Shown in pieces: positions 46,230 through 56,417 of a DNA stretch of 64,000 nt; positions within the stretch are counted from its first letter, which is position 1, and each line of letters opens with the position of its first letter. Source of the DNA: Ornithinimicrobium sp. CNJ-824 (GTDB taxonomy: Bacteria; Actinomycetota; Actinomycetes; Actinomycetales; Dermatophilaceae). The position numbers and the translations under genes were made by a program. The stretch covers positions 37,877 through 101,876 of the forward strand of contig NZ_MKKA01000003.1 in the NCBI RefSeq assembly GCF_001942405.1. Direction: 5' to 3'. The notes under the pieces are model-generated. The model did no database searches and was not told the origin of the DNA. It saw only the letters and a program-made list of their open reading frames with translations.

Positions 46230-46380
46230 GATGGTTCCCCTTCGAACCGGGGCCGTCCCCTGGGCGGCCCGTCAGGCGGGTGCCGAGCGGCACCTGTGCT
46301 GATCGTCCCGCCGAAACCGCCCACTGTGGTGCACGTCACTCCCAGTGATCTTGGTCACATCGCACGGGCGGGCGGCTCGG

Positions 46381-46386
46381 TAGGTT
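46381..46386 (+). promoter_or_regulatory. -10 element of the LigD-polymerase gene
   Basis: TAGGTT ends 6 nt before ATG 46393. This is the clearest leaderless start in the window and matches the pattern before the GT4-GT2 and GT-like genes. Confidence 0.55.
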
Positions 46387-46392
46387 GGGGCC

Positions 46393-47483
46393 ATGCCCGA
46401 GGCCCTCACCCTGACCGCTCCCGGACCCGACGGGACGGACCGGCAGGTCCGCCTCTCCAGCCCGGACAAGGTTGTCTGGCCCGCCACGGACCGAGGCGCA
46501 GCGATCACCAAGGCCGACCTGGCGGCATACCTGCAGGCCGTCGCGGAGCCGATGCTGCGCGGGCTCGCCGACCGCCCGGTGACCCTGCAACGGGTCCGCG
46601 GGGGGATCGAGGGGGAGGAGTTCTACTCCAAGAACCCTCCCAAGGGGGTCCCGGAGTGGGCGCGGACGACGATGGTCACCTACCCCAGCGGCCGCAGCCA
46701 CCCGCAGCTGGTCGTCGACGACCCGGCCACGCTGCTGTGGACCGCGCAGATGGGCACGGTCACCTGGCACCCCTGGCCGGTGCGCACCGGGGACAACGAT
46801 CACCCCGACGAGGTGCGGGTGGACCTGGACCCGCAGCCGGGCCGCGACTACCGGGACGTGGTCGAGGCCGCGCACGGCCTGCGGACGGTCATGACCGAGG
46901 TGGGGCTCGACCCTCACGTCAAGACCACCGGCAGCCGGGGCGTCCACGTCTTCGCCGCGGTGCGCCCGACCCTGGAGTTCCTCGACGTGCGGCACGCCGT
47001 CATCGGCATCGCCCGCGAGCTGGAGCGGCGGCTGCCCGACCTGGTGACACCGCCTGGTGGAAGGAGGAGCGGGGCGAGCGGATCTTCGTCGACTACAACC
47101 AGGCCACCCGCGACCGCACCCTCGCGGCCGCCTGGAGCCCCCGTATCCTGCCTGGCGCGCCGGTGTCGGTGCCGGTCTCCTGGGAGCAGCTCGACGAGGT
47201 CGACCCCACGACCCTGACGGTGCACACGGTCCCGGGGTGGCTGGCCGAGCACGGCGACCCCTGGGCCGACCTGCACGAGGACCCGGCCGACCTCGCCGCC
47301 GCGCACGCCCTGTGGGAGGCGGACCTGGAGCGCGGCCTGGGGGAGCTGAGCTTCCCGCCGGACCACCCCAAGATGCCGGGCGAACCGCCGCGGGTGCAGC
47401 CCAGCAAGAAGGTCGCCGAGCACTGGGACGAGCACGGCAACCGCGTGGAGCCACCGTCGGCCGGACCGGATCGGGCAGACTGA
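46393..47483 (+). CDS. LigD-type primase/polymerase domain protein, with apparent frameshift
   Basis: This is a stand-alone PolDom/PrimPol-like DNA repair polymerase as found in actinobacterial end-joining systems. The first part shows KVVWPATD, EEFYSKNPP, WTAQMGTVTWHPWPVR, and RVDLDPQPG with the metal Asp pair, then KTTGSRGVHVF. The frame shifts near 47050; the rest (AWWKEERGERIFVDYNQATRDRT, and SVPVSWEQLDE) continues to the TGA at 47483. Adding one C gives TTAWWKEERG and a protein of about 363 residues. It lies 4 bp before an ATP-dependent ligase, so a two-gene NHEJ-type unit without Ku is likely. Confidence 0.86.
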
Positions 47484-47487
47484 CCCC

Positions 47488-48588
47488 GTGGACCTGCCCG
47501 TCGTGCCACCCGTCGCGCCCATGCTGGCCAAACCGCTGAAGACGCTGCCCGCGGGCTGGTGGTACGACCCCAAGTGGGACGGCTTCCGCTCGATCGCCTT
47601 CCGCGACGGCGACGAGGTGGTCCTCGGGAGTCGCAACGAGAAGCCGCTGACCCGCTACTTCCCCGAGGTCGTGGATGCCGTCCGGGCGCACCTGCCGGAG
47701 CGGTGCGTCGTCGACGGGGAGATCGTCGTGGCCACCGCAGACGGCACCAGGCTGGACTTCGAGGCGCTCCAGCAGCGGATCCACCCCGCGGACTCCCGGG
47801 TGCGGATGCTGGCCGAGGCGACACCGGCGACGTTCGTCGTCTTCGACCTGCTGGCCCTGGGGGACGAGGACCTCACGGGTATGCCGTTGCGCGAGCGGCG
47901 GGCGCGGCTGGACGAGGCGCTGGGCGGGCTGGGCACCCCGGGGGGCGTCGAGGACGGCCGGCCGGTCGGGGTGCACCTGTCCCCGGTCACCGACGACGAG
48001 GCCGTGGCGATGCGCTGGTTCCAGGACTTCGAGGGGGCGGGGCTCGACGGGTTGATCGCCAAGGACCCGGACGCGCCGTACCAGCCCGGGAAGCGGGTGC
48101 TCACCAAGCTCAAGCACGAGCGGACGGCGGACTGCGTGGTCGCCGGCTACCGGACGCACAAGACCGACGACGAGGCGATCGGCTCGCTGCTGCTGGGCCT
48201 GTGGACCGAGGAGGGGACGCTGGCCAGCGTGGGCGTGGCCTCGTCCTTCCCGATGAAGCGCCGCCGGGAGCTCTTCGTCGAGCTGCAGGGGCTCGTCACC
48301 GACCTGGACGGCCACCCGTGGGACTGGGCGCGCCACCTGGCCGGCGAGCGCACCCCCCGCAAGAGCGAGCAGTCGCGGTGGGCGGCGGGAAAGGACCTGT
48401 CGTTCGTGCCCCTGCGGCCGGAACGCGTCGTGGAGGTGCGCTACGACTACCTCGAGGGGGAGCGGTTCCGGCACACGACCCAGTTCGTGCGTTGGCGCCC
48501 GGACCGCGACCCGCGCAGCTGCACCTACGACCAGCTGGAACGCCCGGCCGATTTCGACCTGGCCGACGTGCTGGGGGTGGGTCGATGA
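47488..48588 (+). CDS. ATP-dependent DNA ligase
   Basis: This is a LigC/LigD-ligase-domain type enzyme. The 366-residue protein has the adenylated lysine in WYDPKWDGFRSI (Lys near residue 29), the later motifs VDGEIV, FVVFDLL, GLDGLIAKD and KLKHERTADCVVAGY. The C-terminal OB-fold begins near LLGLWTEEGTL. Length is normal for LigC. GTG 47488 is 4 bp after the polymerase gene, with CAGACT 6 nt upstream. It can seal nicks, and with the upstream polymerase may repair breaks or excision gaps. The stop overlaps the hydrolase start (ATGA). Confidence 0.9.
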   Translation: MDLPVVPPVAPMLAKPLKTLPAGWWYDPKWDGFRSIAFRDGDEVVLGSRNEKPLTRYFPEVVDAVRAHLPERCVVDGEIVVATADGTRLDFEALQQRIHPADSRVRMLAEATPATFVVFDLLALGDEDLTGMPLRERRARLDEALGGLGTPGGVEDGRPVGVHLSPVTDDEAVAMRWFQDFEGAGLDGLIAKDPDAPYQPGKRVLTKLKHERTADCVVAGYRTHKTDDEAIGSLLLGLWTEEGTLASVGVASSFPMKRRRELFVELQGLVTDLDGHPWDWARHLAGERTPRKSEQSRWAAGKDLSFVPLRPERVVEVRYDYLEGERFRHTTQFVRWRPDRDPRSCTYDQLERPADFDLADVLGVGR

Positions 48589-49766
48589 CGAGCGGGGCCC
48601 GGCGGGCGGCCTCGGTCGGGGCCGGCGTGGTCGGTGGCGCCGCCCTCGGCGGAGCGGTGTCGATGGGCACCGCCACCTACTTCGCCCACCGCATCATCAC
48701 CCCCGAGCACGAGAAGAAGGACGACACCACCATCGTCGAGGTCGGCGAGGACACGGTGACGCTGCGGGCCACGGCCTGGACCACGGCCTCGGGCCGTTAC
48801 GGGCTGTGGCTGGACGGCGGGGCCGGCCACGCGCGGCTGGGCGAGGTCGTCGAGCCCGGGGACGCGCCTGCGCGAGGTCGGCGGTCCCCGGCGACGGTGA
48901 CCCGCCGCCTGCTGGGCGTGGACCGCGGAGAGCTGGTCCCCGGCAGCGCCCGGTGGAACAAGTACTTCTACTGCGGCACACCACGGTCGGCGCTCGGGCT
49001 GGAGCACGAGGACGTCGTCGTCACCTCCGACGTCGGGGACCTGCCCGCCTGGCGGGTGGCCGCCGACCCGGCCGCGGACACCGGGGACTGGGCGATCCTC
49101 GTGCACGGCCGCAGCGCCCAGCGCGAGGAGTGCCTGCGCGCGCTGCCCGTCCTCCACCGGCTCGGTTTCACCAGCCTGGTCCCGATGTACCGCAACGACA
49201 TCGGAGCGCCCCCGTCGGCCGACGGCCGGTACAGCCTAGGGCTGTCCGAGTGGCGCGACATCGACGCCGCGATGCGGTTCGCCCTCGCGCACGGCGCCCG
49301 GCGGCTGGTGCTGGTGGGCTGGTCCATGGGGGGCGCGATCGTCCTGCAGGCGCTCAACCGGTCCGACGTGGCCCACCGGGTCCACCGGGTCGTCCTCAAC
49401 GGACCGGTGATCGACTGGGGGTCGGTGCTGGCGCACCAGGCGGACCTGCACTTCATACCCCGTCCCATCGACCACCTGGCCCGCTCGCTCATGCGCTCGC
49501 GCGCCTCGCGCCACCTCCTGCGGATCGCCGAGCCGGTGGACGTCGCCGCGACCAACTGGGTGGACCGCGCCGACGAGGTCAGCCACCGGATCTTCATCAT
49601 CCACTCCGCGACCGACGAGACGGTGCCCTTCGGCCCCTCTCAGGACCTCGCCCGCAGACGTCCCGGCATGGTGCACACCTTCGTCTGGCCCCGGGCGCGC
49701 CACTGCCAGGAGTGGAACACCAACCCGGCGCTGTGGGAGGACCTGGTCGCCAGCTTCGTCCGATGA
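48585..49766 (+). CDS. Membrane-anchored alpha/beta hydrolase
   Basis: This 393-residue hydrolase has one N-terminal hydrophobic segment (AASVGAGVVGGAALGGAVSMGTATYF), then an alpha/beta fold. Catalytic parts are the nucleophile elbow VGWSMGG, the acid in SATDETVPF and His in ARHCQEW; an oxyanion-type LVHGRSAQ comes before. The segment between about 40 and 170 is specific to this group and I cannot name it. ATG 48585 overlaps the ligase stop by 4 bp, but a functional link is not evident. A strong hairpin follows at 49770. Substrate unknown. Confidence 0.78.
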   Translation: MTSGARRAASVGAGVVGGAALGGAVSMGTATYFAHRIITPEHEKKDDTTIVEVGEDTVTLRATAWTTASGRYGLWLDGGAGHARLGEVVEPGDAPARGRRSPATVTRRLLGVDRGELVPGSARWNKYFYCGTPRSALGLEHEDVVVTSDVGDLPAWRVAADPAADTGDWAILVHGRSAQREECLRALPVLHRLGFTSLVPMYRNDIGAPPSADGRYSLGLSEWRDIDAAMRFALAHGARRLVLVGWSMGGAIVLQALNRSDVAHRVHRVVLNGPVIDWGSVLAHQADLHFIPRPIDHLARSLMRSRASRHLLRIAEPVDVAATNWVDRADEVSHRIFIIHSATDETVPFGPSQDLARRRPGMVHTFVWPRARHCQEWNTNPALWEDLVASFVR

Positions 49767-49769
49767 CCC

Positions 49770-49800
49770 GGTGGGCGCCGTGCCGTCGACGGCGCCCACC
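49770..49800 (+). terminator. Perfect 12-bp hairpin after the hydrolase gene
   Basis: GGTGGGCGCCGT (49770-49781) and ACGGCGCCCACC (49789-49800) pair fully around a 7-nt loop, 4 bp after the stop at 49766. There is no U tract, but a G-run follows. It separates the ligase-hydrolase unit from ppk2. Confidence 0.65.
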
Positions 49801-49828
49801 CCGGGGGGGGCTCTGCCAGGATGGGCCG

Positions 49829-50743
49829 ATGGGCAAGAGCAAGAAGAAGCAGAAGAAGGCCGCGGCGGAGCCGGCGGGCACCCCTGACCCCGTCGTCGAG
49901 ACCGACGCGGGGACCCCGTTCAGCGACGCGCTGCGCGTCGGGGACGACTTCGTGCTGGCCGACGTCGACCCCCGGGCGACCCCGGAGTTCGACGGGGGGA
50001 AGGCGGAGGGCAAGGCGGCGCTCCAGGAGGTCGACGACGAGCTCGACGCGCTGCAGGAGATGCTCTTCGCCGGCAGCACGGCGGGGGACCGGCGCCGTGT
50101 CCTGCTGGTGGTCCAGGGCATGGACACCGCGGGCAAGGGCGGCATCATGCGACACGTCGTGGGGGCCGTAGACCCCCAGGGCGTGCAGATCCGCGCGTTC
50201 AAGAAGCCGACCGAGGAGGAGAAGCAGCACCCCTTCCTCTGGCGCATCCGCAAGGCCCTGCCCGAGGCCGGGATGATCGGCGTCTTCGACCGGTCGCACT
50301 ACGAGGACGTGCTGGTCGTGCGGGTGCACGACCTCGTCCCTCCGGCCCAGTGGGCGCGTCGCTACGCGACCATCAACGAGTTCGAGCAGGGCCTGGTGGA
50401 CGACGGCGTGACCCTGATCAAGGTGATGCTGCACATCTCCCCGGAGGAGCAGAAGGAGCGGCTGACCGAGCGGCTGGAGCGGCCGGACAAGTACTGGAAG
50501 TACAACCCCGGCGACGTCGACGAGCGGGCGCACTGGGAGGCGTACCAGGAGGCCTACCAGGCCGTGATGGACCGGTGCAGCACCGAGGCGGCACCGTGGT
50601 TCGTCGTCCCGGCCGACCGCAAGTGGTACGCCCGGCTGGCCGTCCAGCGGCTGCTCCTGGAGCACCTGCGTGCGCTGGACCTGCGGTGGCCGCCGGCGGA
50701 CTTCGACGTGGAGGCCGAGCAGGAGAGGCTCGCCGCCAGCTGA
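49829..50743 (+). CDS. Second polyphosphate kinase 2 family protein
   Basis: This is a PPK2 paralogue of 304 residues. It starts with a lysine-rich tail (GKSKKKQKKAAAE), then PPK2: FVLADVDPRATP, Walker A GMDTAGKGG, FKKPTEEEKQHPFLWRI, the Walker-B-like FDRSHYEDVLV, and PDKYWKYNPGDVDERAHW. The RSHYEDV form and the KKPTEEE lid suggest a different class from the copy at 4362 (RSWYNRAG), perhaps one that also takes NMP. ATG 49829 has CAGGAT 6 nt upstream (leaderless). It is convergent with glgX, 12 bp between stops. Confidence 0.88.
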   Translation: MGKSKKKQKKAAAEPAGTPDPVVETDAGTPFSDALRVGDDFVLADVDPRATPEFDGGKAEGKAALQEVDDELDALQEMLFAGSTAGDRRRVLLVVQGMDTAGKGGIMRHVVGAVDPQGVQIRAFKKPTEEEKQHPFLWRIRKALPEAGMIGVFDRSHYEDVLVVRVHDLVPPAQWARRYATINEFEQGLVDDGVTLIKVMLHISPEEQKERLTERLERPDKYWKYNPGDVDERAHWEAYQEAYQAVMDRCSTEAAPWFVVPADRKWYARLAVQRLLLEHLRALDLRWPPADFDVEAEQERLAAS

Positions 50744-50755
50744 CCGGACGGGTCG

Positions 50756-52894
<2,139 letters not shown>

Positions 52895-53016
52895 GGTGGT
52901 CGTCTTTCGGGTGGGGGAAGGGACGGAGGGACCGCATCGTCACCGCCCTCCATTGTGACCGAACCGGACGCTCGTCCCGACCATGGCGGGGCCGTGACAC
53001 GCGCCCTGCCCCGGAT

Positions 53017-53045
53017 TTGGACGTCCGGCGCACGTCGGCTAGTGT
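53017..53045 (+). promoter_or_regulatory. Promoter of the tRNA operon
   Basis: TTGGAC (53017-53022), a 17-bp spacer, and TAGTGT (53040-53045) precede the first tRNA by 31 bp. This is a good housekeeping-sigma promoter with ideal spacing. Confidence 0.65.
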
Positions 53046-53076
53046 TCTTTCTCGCGCCACCGATTCGGTGGGGCAC

Positions 53077-53149
53077 GCGGACGTAGCTCAGTTGGTAGAG
53101 CGCAACCTTGCCAAGGTTGAGGTCGCCGGTTCGAGGCCGGTCGTCCGCT
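53077..53149 (+). tRNA. tRNA-Gly (anticodon GCC)
   Basis: This is a full cloverleaf. GCGGACG pairs with CGTCCGC, the D-arm is GCTCAGTTGGTAGAGC, the anticodon stem CAACC/GGTTG holds TTGCCAA, and the T-arm is GCCGGTTCGAGGCCGGT. The 3' CCA is not encoded. It is first of a three-tRNA operon. Confidence 0.95.
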
Positions 53150-53177
53150 CGGAGGCACAACCACCGAATGCCTCTTT

Positions 53178-53248
53178 GGTGGCGTGGCCGAGAGGCGAGG
53201 CAACGGCCTGCAAAGCCGTCTACACGGGTTCAAATCCCGTCGCCACCT
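53178..53248 (+). tRNA. tRNA-Cys (anticodon GCA)
   Basis: GGTGGCG pairs with CGCCACC, the anticodon loop CTGCAAA sits on a CGGC/GCCG stem, and the T-arm is CGGGTTCAAATCCCG. CCA is not encoded. It lies 28 bp after tRNA-Gly. Confidence 0.95.
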
Positions 53249-53276
53249 CGCAGGACCGGCCAGCAGCACCGGCCAC

Positions 53277-53351
53277 GGGCGATTGGCGCAGTGGTAGCGC
53301 GCTTCCTTGACACGGAAGAGGTCACTGGTTCAAACCCAGTATCGCCCACCA
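53277..53351 (+). tRNA. tRNA-Val (anticodon GAC)
   Basis: GGGCGAT pairs with ATCGCCC, the anticodon loop TTGACAC sits on CTTCC/GGAAG, and the T-arm is CTGGTTCAAACCCAG. CCA is encoded (53349-53351), unlike the other two. The 3' end of this tRNA is the side on which mobile-element remnants lie. Confidence 0.95.
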
Positions 53352-53356
53352 GTTCG

Positions 53357-53396
53357 AAACACCCCCTGACCTGCAAAGACAGGCCAGGGGGTGTTT
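53357..53396 (+). terminator. Rho-independent terminator of the tRNA operon
   Basis: AAACACCCCCTG (53357-53368) pairs perfectly with CAGGGGGTGTTT (53385-53396), extended inside by CCTG/CAGG around CAAAGA. The right arm ends in TTT. It begins 6 bp after tRNA-Val. From 53397 to 53550 I see no gene. Confidence 0.85.
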
Positions 53397-53550
53397 GCGT
53401 TCGCCGGATCCGTGTCGCCCCCGTGTCGTTCGTGTGTAATCGATGGATGCTGCCCGGACGGTTCTCCCAGTCGTCGAGCGACTCGGACAAGCGGTCCCGT
53501 CGGATGCGGTGGTGAAACCCGAAGGCGGCCGAGATGCGCATGTGGGGGGC

Positions 53551-53697
53551 ATGGCGACCACAACCAGAACGGCGACCGCGATGTCCTCACGCCGCTACGA
53601 GACCCTCGCAGCAGCGGCCGATCGTACGGGCATCAGCGTGAAGACCCTCCGTCGGCGCATCGCTGACGGCAGCCTTCCTGCTTACCGCACGGTTGGC
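53551..53697 (+). pseudogene. Excisionase-like helix-turn-helix fragment, C-terminus lost
   Basis: From ATG 53551 the frame encodes RRYETLAAAADRTGISVKTLRRRIADGSLPAYRT, a MerR/HTH_17 domain of the kind found in excisionases of integrative elements. After about residue 45 the next residues (VGDDQCGAGDEE) do not continue the family. They read antisense to an acyltransferase gene, so the fragment is truncated at a junction near 53690-53697. Its place 200 bp after tRNA-Val, a common integration target, supports remnant status. Local base composition is visibly less G+C-rich than the neighbourhood. Confidence 0.65.
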
Positions 53698-54141
53698 GAC
53701 GATCAGTGCGGGGCCGGCGACGAGGAGGACGGCGGTCAGGGCGGCCAGGGCCCGGGTGCGCAGGCCCCCCACGAGGGGCGCGACCAGGAACAGCAGGGCG
53801 TAGGTGGCCAGGATGACGTTCACCCGGTCGGTGAGGATCTGCAGCAGCAGTCCCAGGACCAGCAGGAGCAGCACCCGCCACGTCAAGGCCCGCCACATCG
53901 CCGTGCCGGTGCGTCGCTGCAGGAAGAGGCCCATCCCCAGCCCGGCGACCACCACGAACAGCACCGACGCCCGGCCGTAGGGGACCAGGTAGAGCCGCTC
54001 GAGCACGGTGTCGGCGTTGGTGGGTCCCACGTTGACCACGATCATCCCGACGATCGCCAGCCCCCGGGCCGCGTCGAGCCCCAGCAGCCGCGGCCGCGTC
54101 CGCGCGACCGAGGCCGACCCCCTCGTGACGGGGATGGCCAG
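53690..54141 (-). pseudogene. N-terminal fragment of a DUF1624/HGSNAT-like acyltransferase
   Basis: Read on the minus strand this gives the typical start of a membrane acyltransferase: LLGLDAARGLAIVGMIVVN, then VPYGRASVLFVVVAGLGMGLFLQRR, WRVLLLLVLGLLLQIL and DRVNVILATYALLFLVAPLV, followed by one more helix. After ALIVANRA the family sequence ends, and the frame runs into the antisense of the excisionase-like fragment. About 150 of some 350-400 residues remain. The start is unclear: no ATG/GTG/TTG fits; a CTG at 54141 after GAGGGAG is possible. It is divergent from the alpha-galactosidase gene. Confidence 0.68.
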
Positions 54142-54258
54142 GGCAGCTCCCTCGTTCGTGGGCCCACGCCGTCGGCCCGGTGCGTCCCACTGTACCGAGC
54201 GAACCGGAGAACCCGACCCGACTGGACAGGGCGCGGCCCTCTCCGGTGAGGTGGTGCC

Positions 54259-56417
54259 GTGAGTCCCGCCGAGTCCGGTCCCCCCCGCCACCTGCACCTG
54301 CGAGCCGCCGGCACCTCCCTGGTGCTGGAGCTCGTCGACGACCTCCTCCCGGTCGTGCGCCACTGGGGAGCCGACCTGGGAGCGCTCGACCAGGACGACC
54401 TCGGCGCGCTCACGCTCGCCGGGCGGGAGGCGCTGGGGGACAGCCCCTTCGACGTGGCGGACAGCGTCGCCCTCCTGCCCGAGCACGGGCGCGCCTGGAT
54501 CGGCCGGCCCGGCGTGGAGGGCTCCCGGTCCGGCCGGGACTGGTCGCCCGCCTTCCGCACGACCCGGTCCCCGGAGAGCGCGACCGCGCCCGAGGGGACC
54601 CAGCGGGTCGTGGTGCACGCGGCCGACCCGGCCGCATACCTCTCCCTGGTGCTGGAGGTCGAGCTGCACCCGGGAGGGCTCCTGCGTTCCCGCTCGACCC
54701 TGACGAACACGGGGGAGGAGACCTACGACGTCGGCGCCGTGCGGACCGCCCTGCCGGTGCCCGAGCGGGCCACCGAGCTGCTCGACTTCACCGGCCGGCA
54801 CACCTACGAGCGCATCCCCCAGCGTCAGCCGTTCTCGGCCGGCGTGCACTCCCGGGAGGTGCGCACCGGGCGTACGGGGCTGGACGCGGTCCACCTGCTC
54901 TGCGCCGGCGAGCCGGGCTTCGGCTTCCGGCACGGCCAGGTGTGGGCCGTGCACCTGGGTTGGAGCGGCAACCAGCAGGCCTACGCCGAGCGGCTGTCCA
55001 ACGGCGCCCGGGTCCTGGGGACAGGGGAGGCGCTGGAGCACGGGGAGGTGCGCCTGGACGCGGGGGAGTCGATGACCACCCCCTGGACGTATGCCGCGCA
55101 CGGCATCGGCCTCGACGAGGTCGCCGGCCGCTTCCACGCCTGGCTGCGCTCCCGGCCGCACGCCCCCTCCCGGCCGCGGCCGGTGACGCTCAACACCTGG
55201 GAGGCGGTCTACTTCGAGCAGTCGCTGGAGCGGCTGACCGCGCTGGCCGACCTGGGGGCCCGGGTCGGCGCCGAACGGTTCGTCCTCGACGACGGATGGT
55301 TCGGCGGCCGCCGCGACGACACCACGAGCCTGGGCGACTGGGTCGTCTCGCCGGACGTGTGGCCCCAGGGCCTGGGGCCTCTCGTCGACCACGTGCACGG
55401 GCTCGGCATGGAGTTCGGGCTGTGGGTGGAGCCGGAGATGGTCAGCCTCGACTCCGACCTGGCCCGGGCGCACCCCGAGTGGTTGTTCAGCGCCGGCGGG
55501 CGCCGGGGGTTGGACTCCCGGCAGCAGCAGGTCCTCGACCTGGGTCACCCGGGCGCCTACGCGCACGTGCGCGACCAGATCGTGCACCTGCTGCGGACCT
55601 ACGACATCGCCTACCTGAAGTGGGACCACAACCGCTACCTCAACGACGCGGGGCACACGCCGGGGGGAGAGCCGGGGGTGCGGGCGCACACGTTGGCGGC
55701 CTACCGCCTGATGGACGAGCTGCGCGCCGTCCGGCCGGGCCTGGAGATCGAGTCCTGCGCCGGCGGCGGCGGGCGCATCGACCTGGGCGTGCTGGACCGG
55801 TGCGTCCGGGTGTGGGCCTCGGACTGCATCGACCCCCTGGAGCGGCAGCAGATCCAACGGTGGACCTTCGCCCTGCTGCCCCCCGGCTGGGTCGGCACCC
55901 ACGTCGGCTCGCCCCGGTCGCACACGACCGGCCGGCGGCACGACCTGTCCTTCCGCGCCCAGACCGCGATCTGGGGCCACATGGGGATCGAGTGGGACCT
56001 CACCACCGCCTCCGAGGAGGAGCTCGACGTGCTGGGGCGCTGGGTCGCCTTCCACCGCGAGCACCGCGACCTGCTCCACGGCGGGACGGTCGTCAACGGC
56101 GACCACCACGACGATGACACCTGGGTGCACGGGGTGGTCGCCCAGGACCGCTCAGAGGCGCTCTACGGGGTGGTGTCGGTCCGGCGCCCGGTCTCCGGCC
56201 CGGGCCGGGTGCGGCTGCCCGGCCTGGACCCGGAGCGCCGCTACCGGGTGACGGTGCCGGACCTGGCGGGGACGGCGTCCTGGAGCGACGGCCGATGGTC
56301 CCGTGGGCCCGCACCGGGGTGGTCCTGCCCGGACGGGTCCTGGCCGAGGTCGGTCTGCCGATGCTCCCGCTGCACCCCGAGCACGCCCACCTCCTGCACG
56401 TCGGGGAGGCCCGGTGA
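54259..56417 (+). CDS. GH36 alpha-galactosidase, with apparent frameshift near the C-terminus
   Basis: This enzyme releases galactose from alpha-galactosides such as melibiose or raffinose. GH36 is clear: an N-terminal beta domain, then FVLDDGWFGGRRDDTTSLGDW, FGLWVEPEMVS, the nucleophile Asp in YLKWDHNRYL, SCAGGGGRIDLGVL, and the acid/base Asp in WASDCIDPLERQ. The frame breaks near 56305. Restoring one base gives the expected C-terminus (VLAEVGLPMLPLHPEHAHLL) ending at TGA 56417 and a protein of about 719 residues. There is no signal peptide, so it acts in the cytoplasm. GTG 54259 follows GGTGAGG. The stop overlaps the galK start (GTGA). Confidence 0.9.

Noticed and set aside
53587..56130. 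847-codon minus-strand frame containing the acyltransferase fragment
   Set aside because: Only the last part (54141-53690) has protein-like sequence; the rest is antisense to the alpha-galactosidase.
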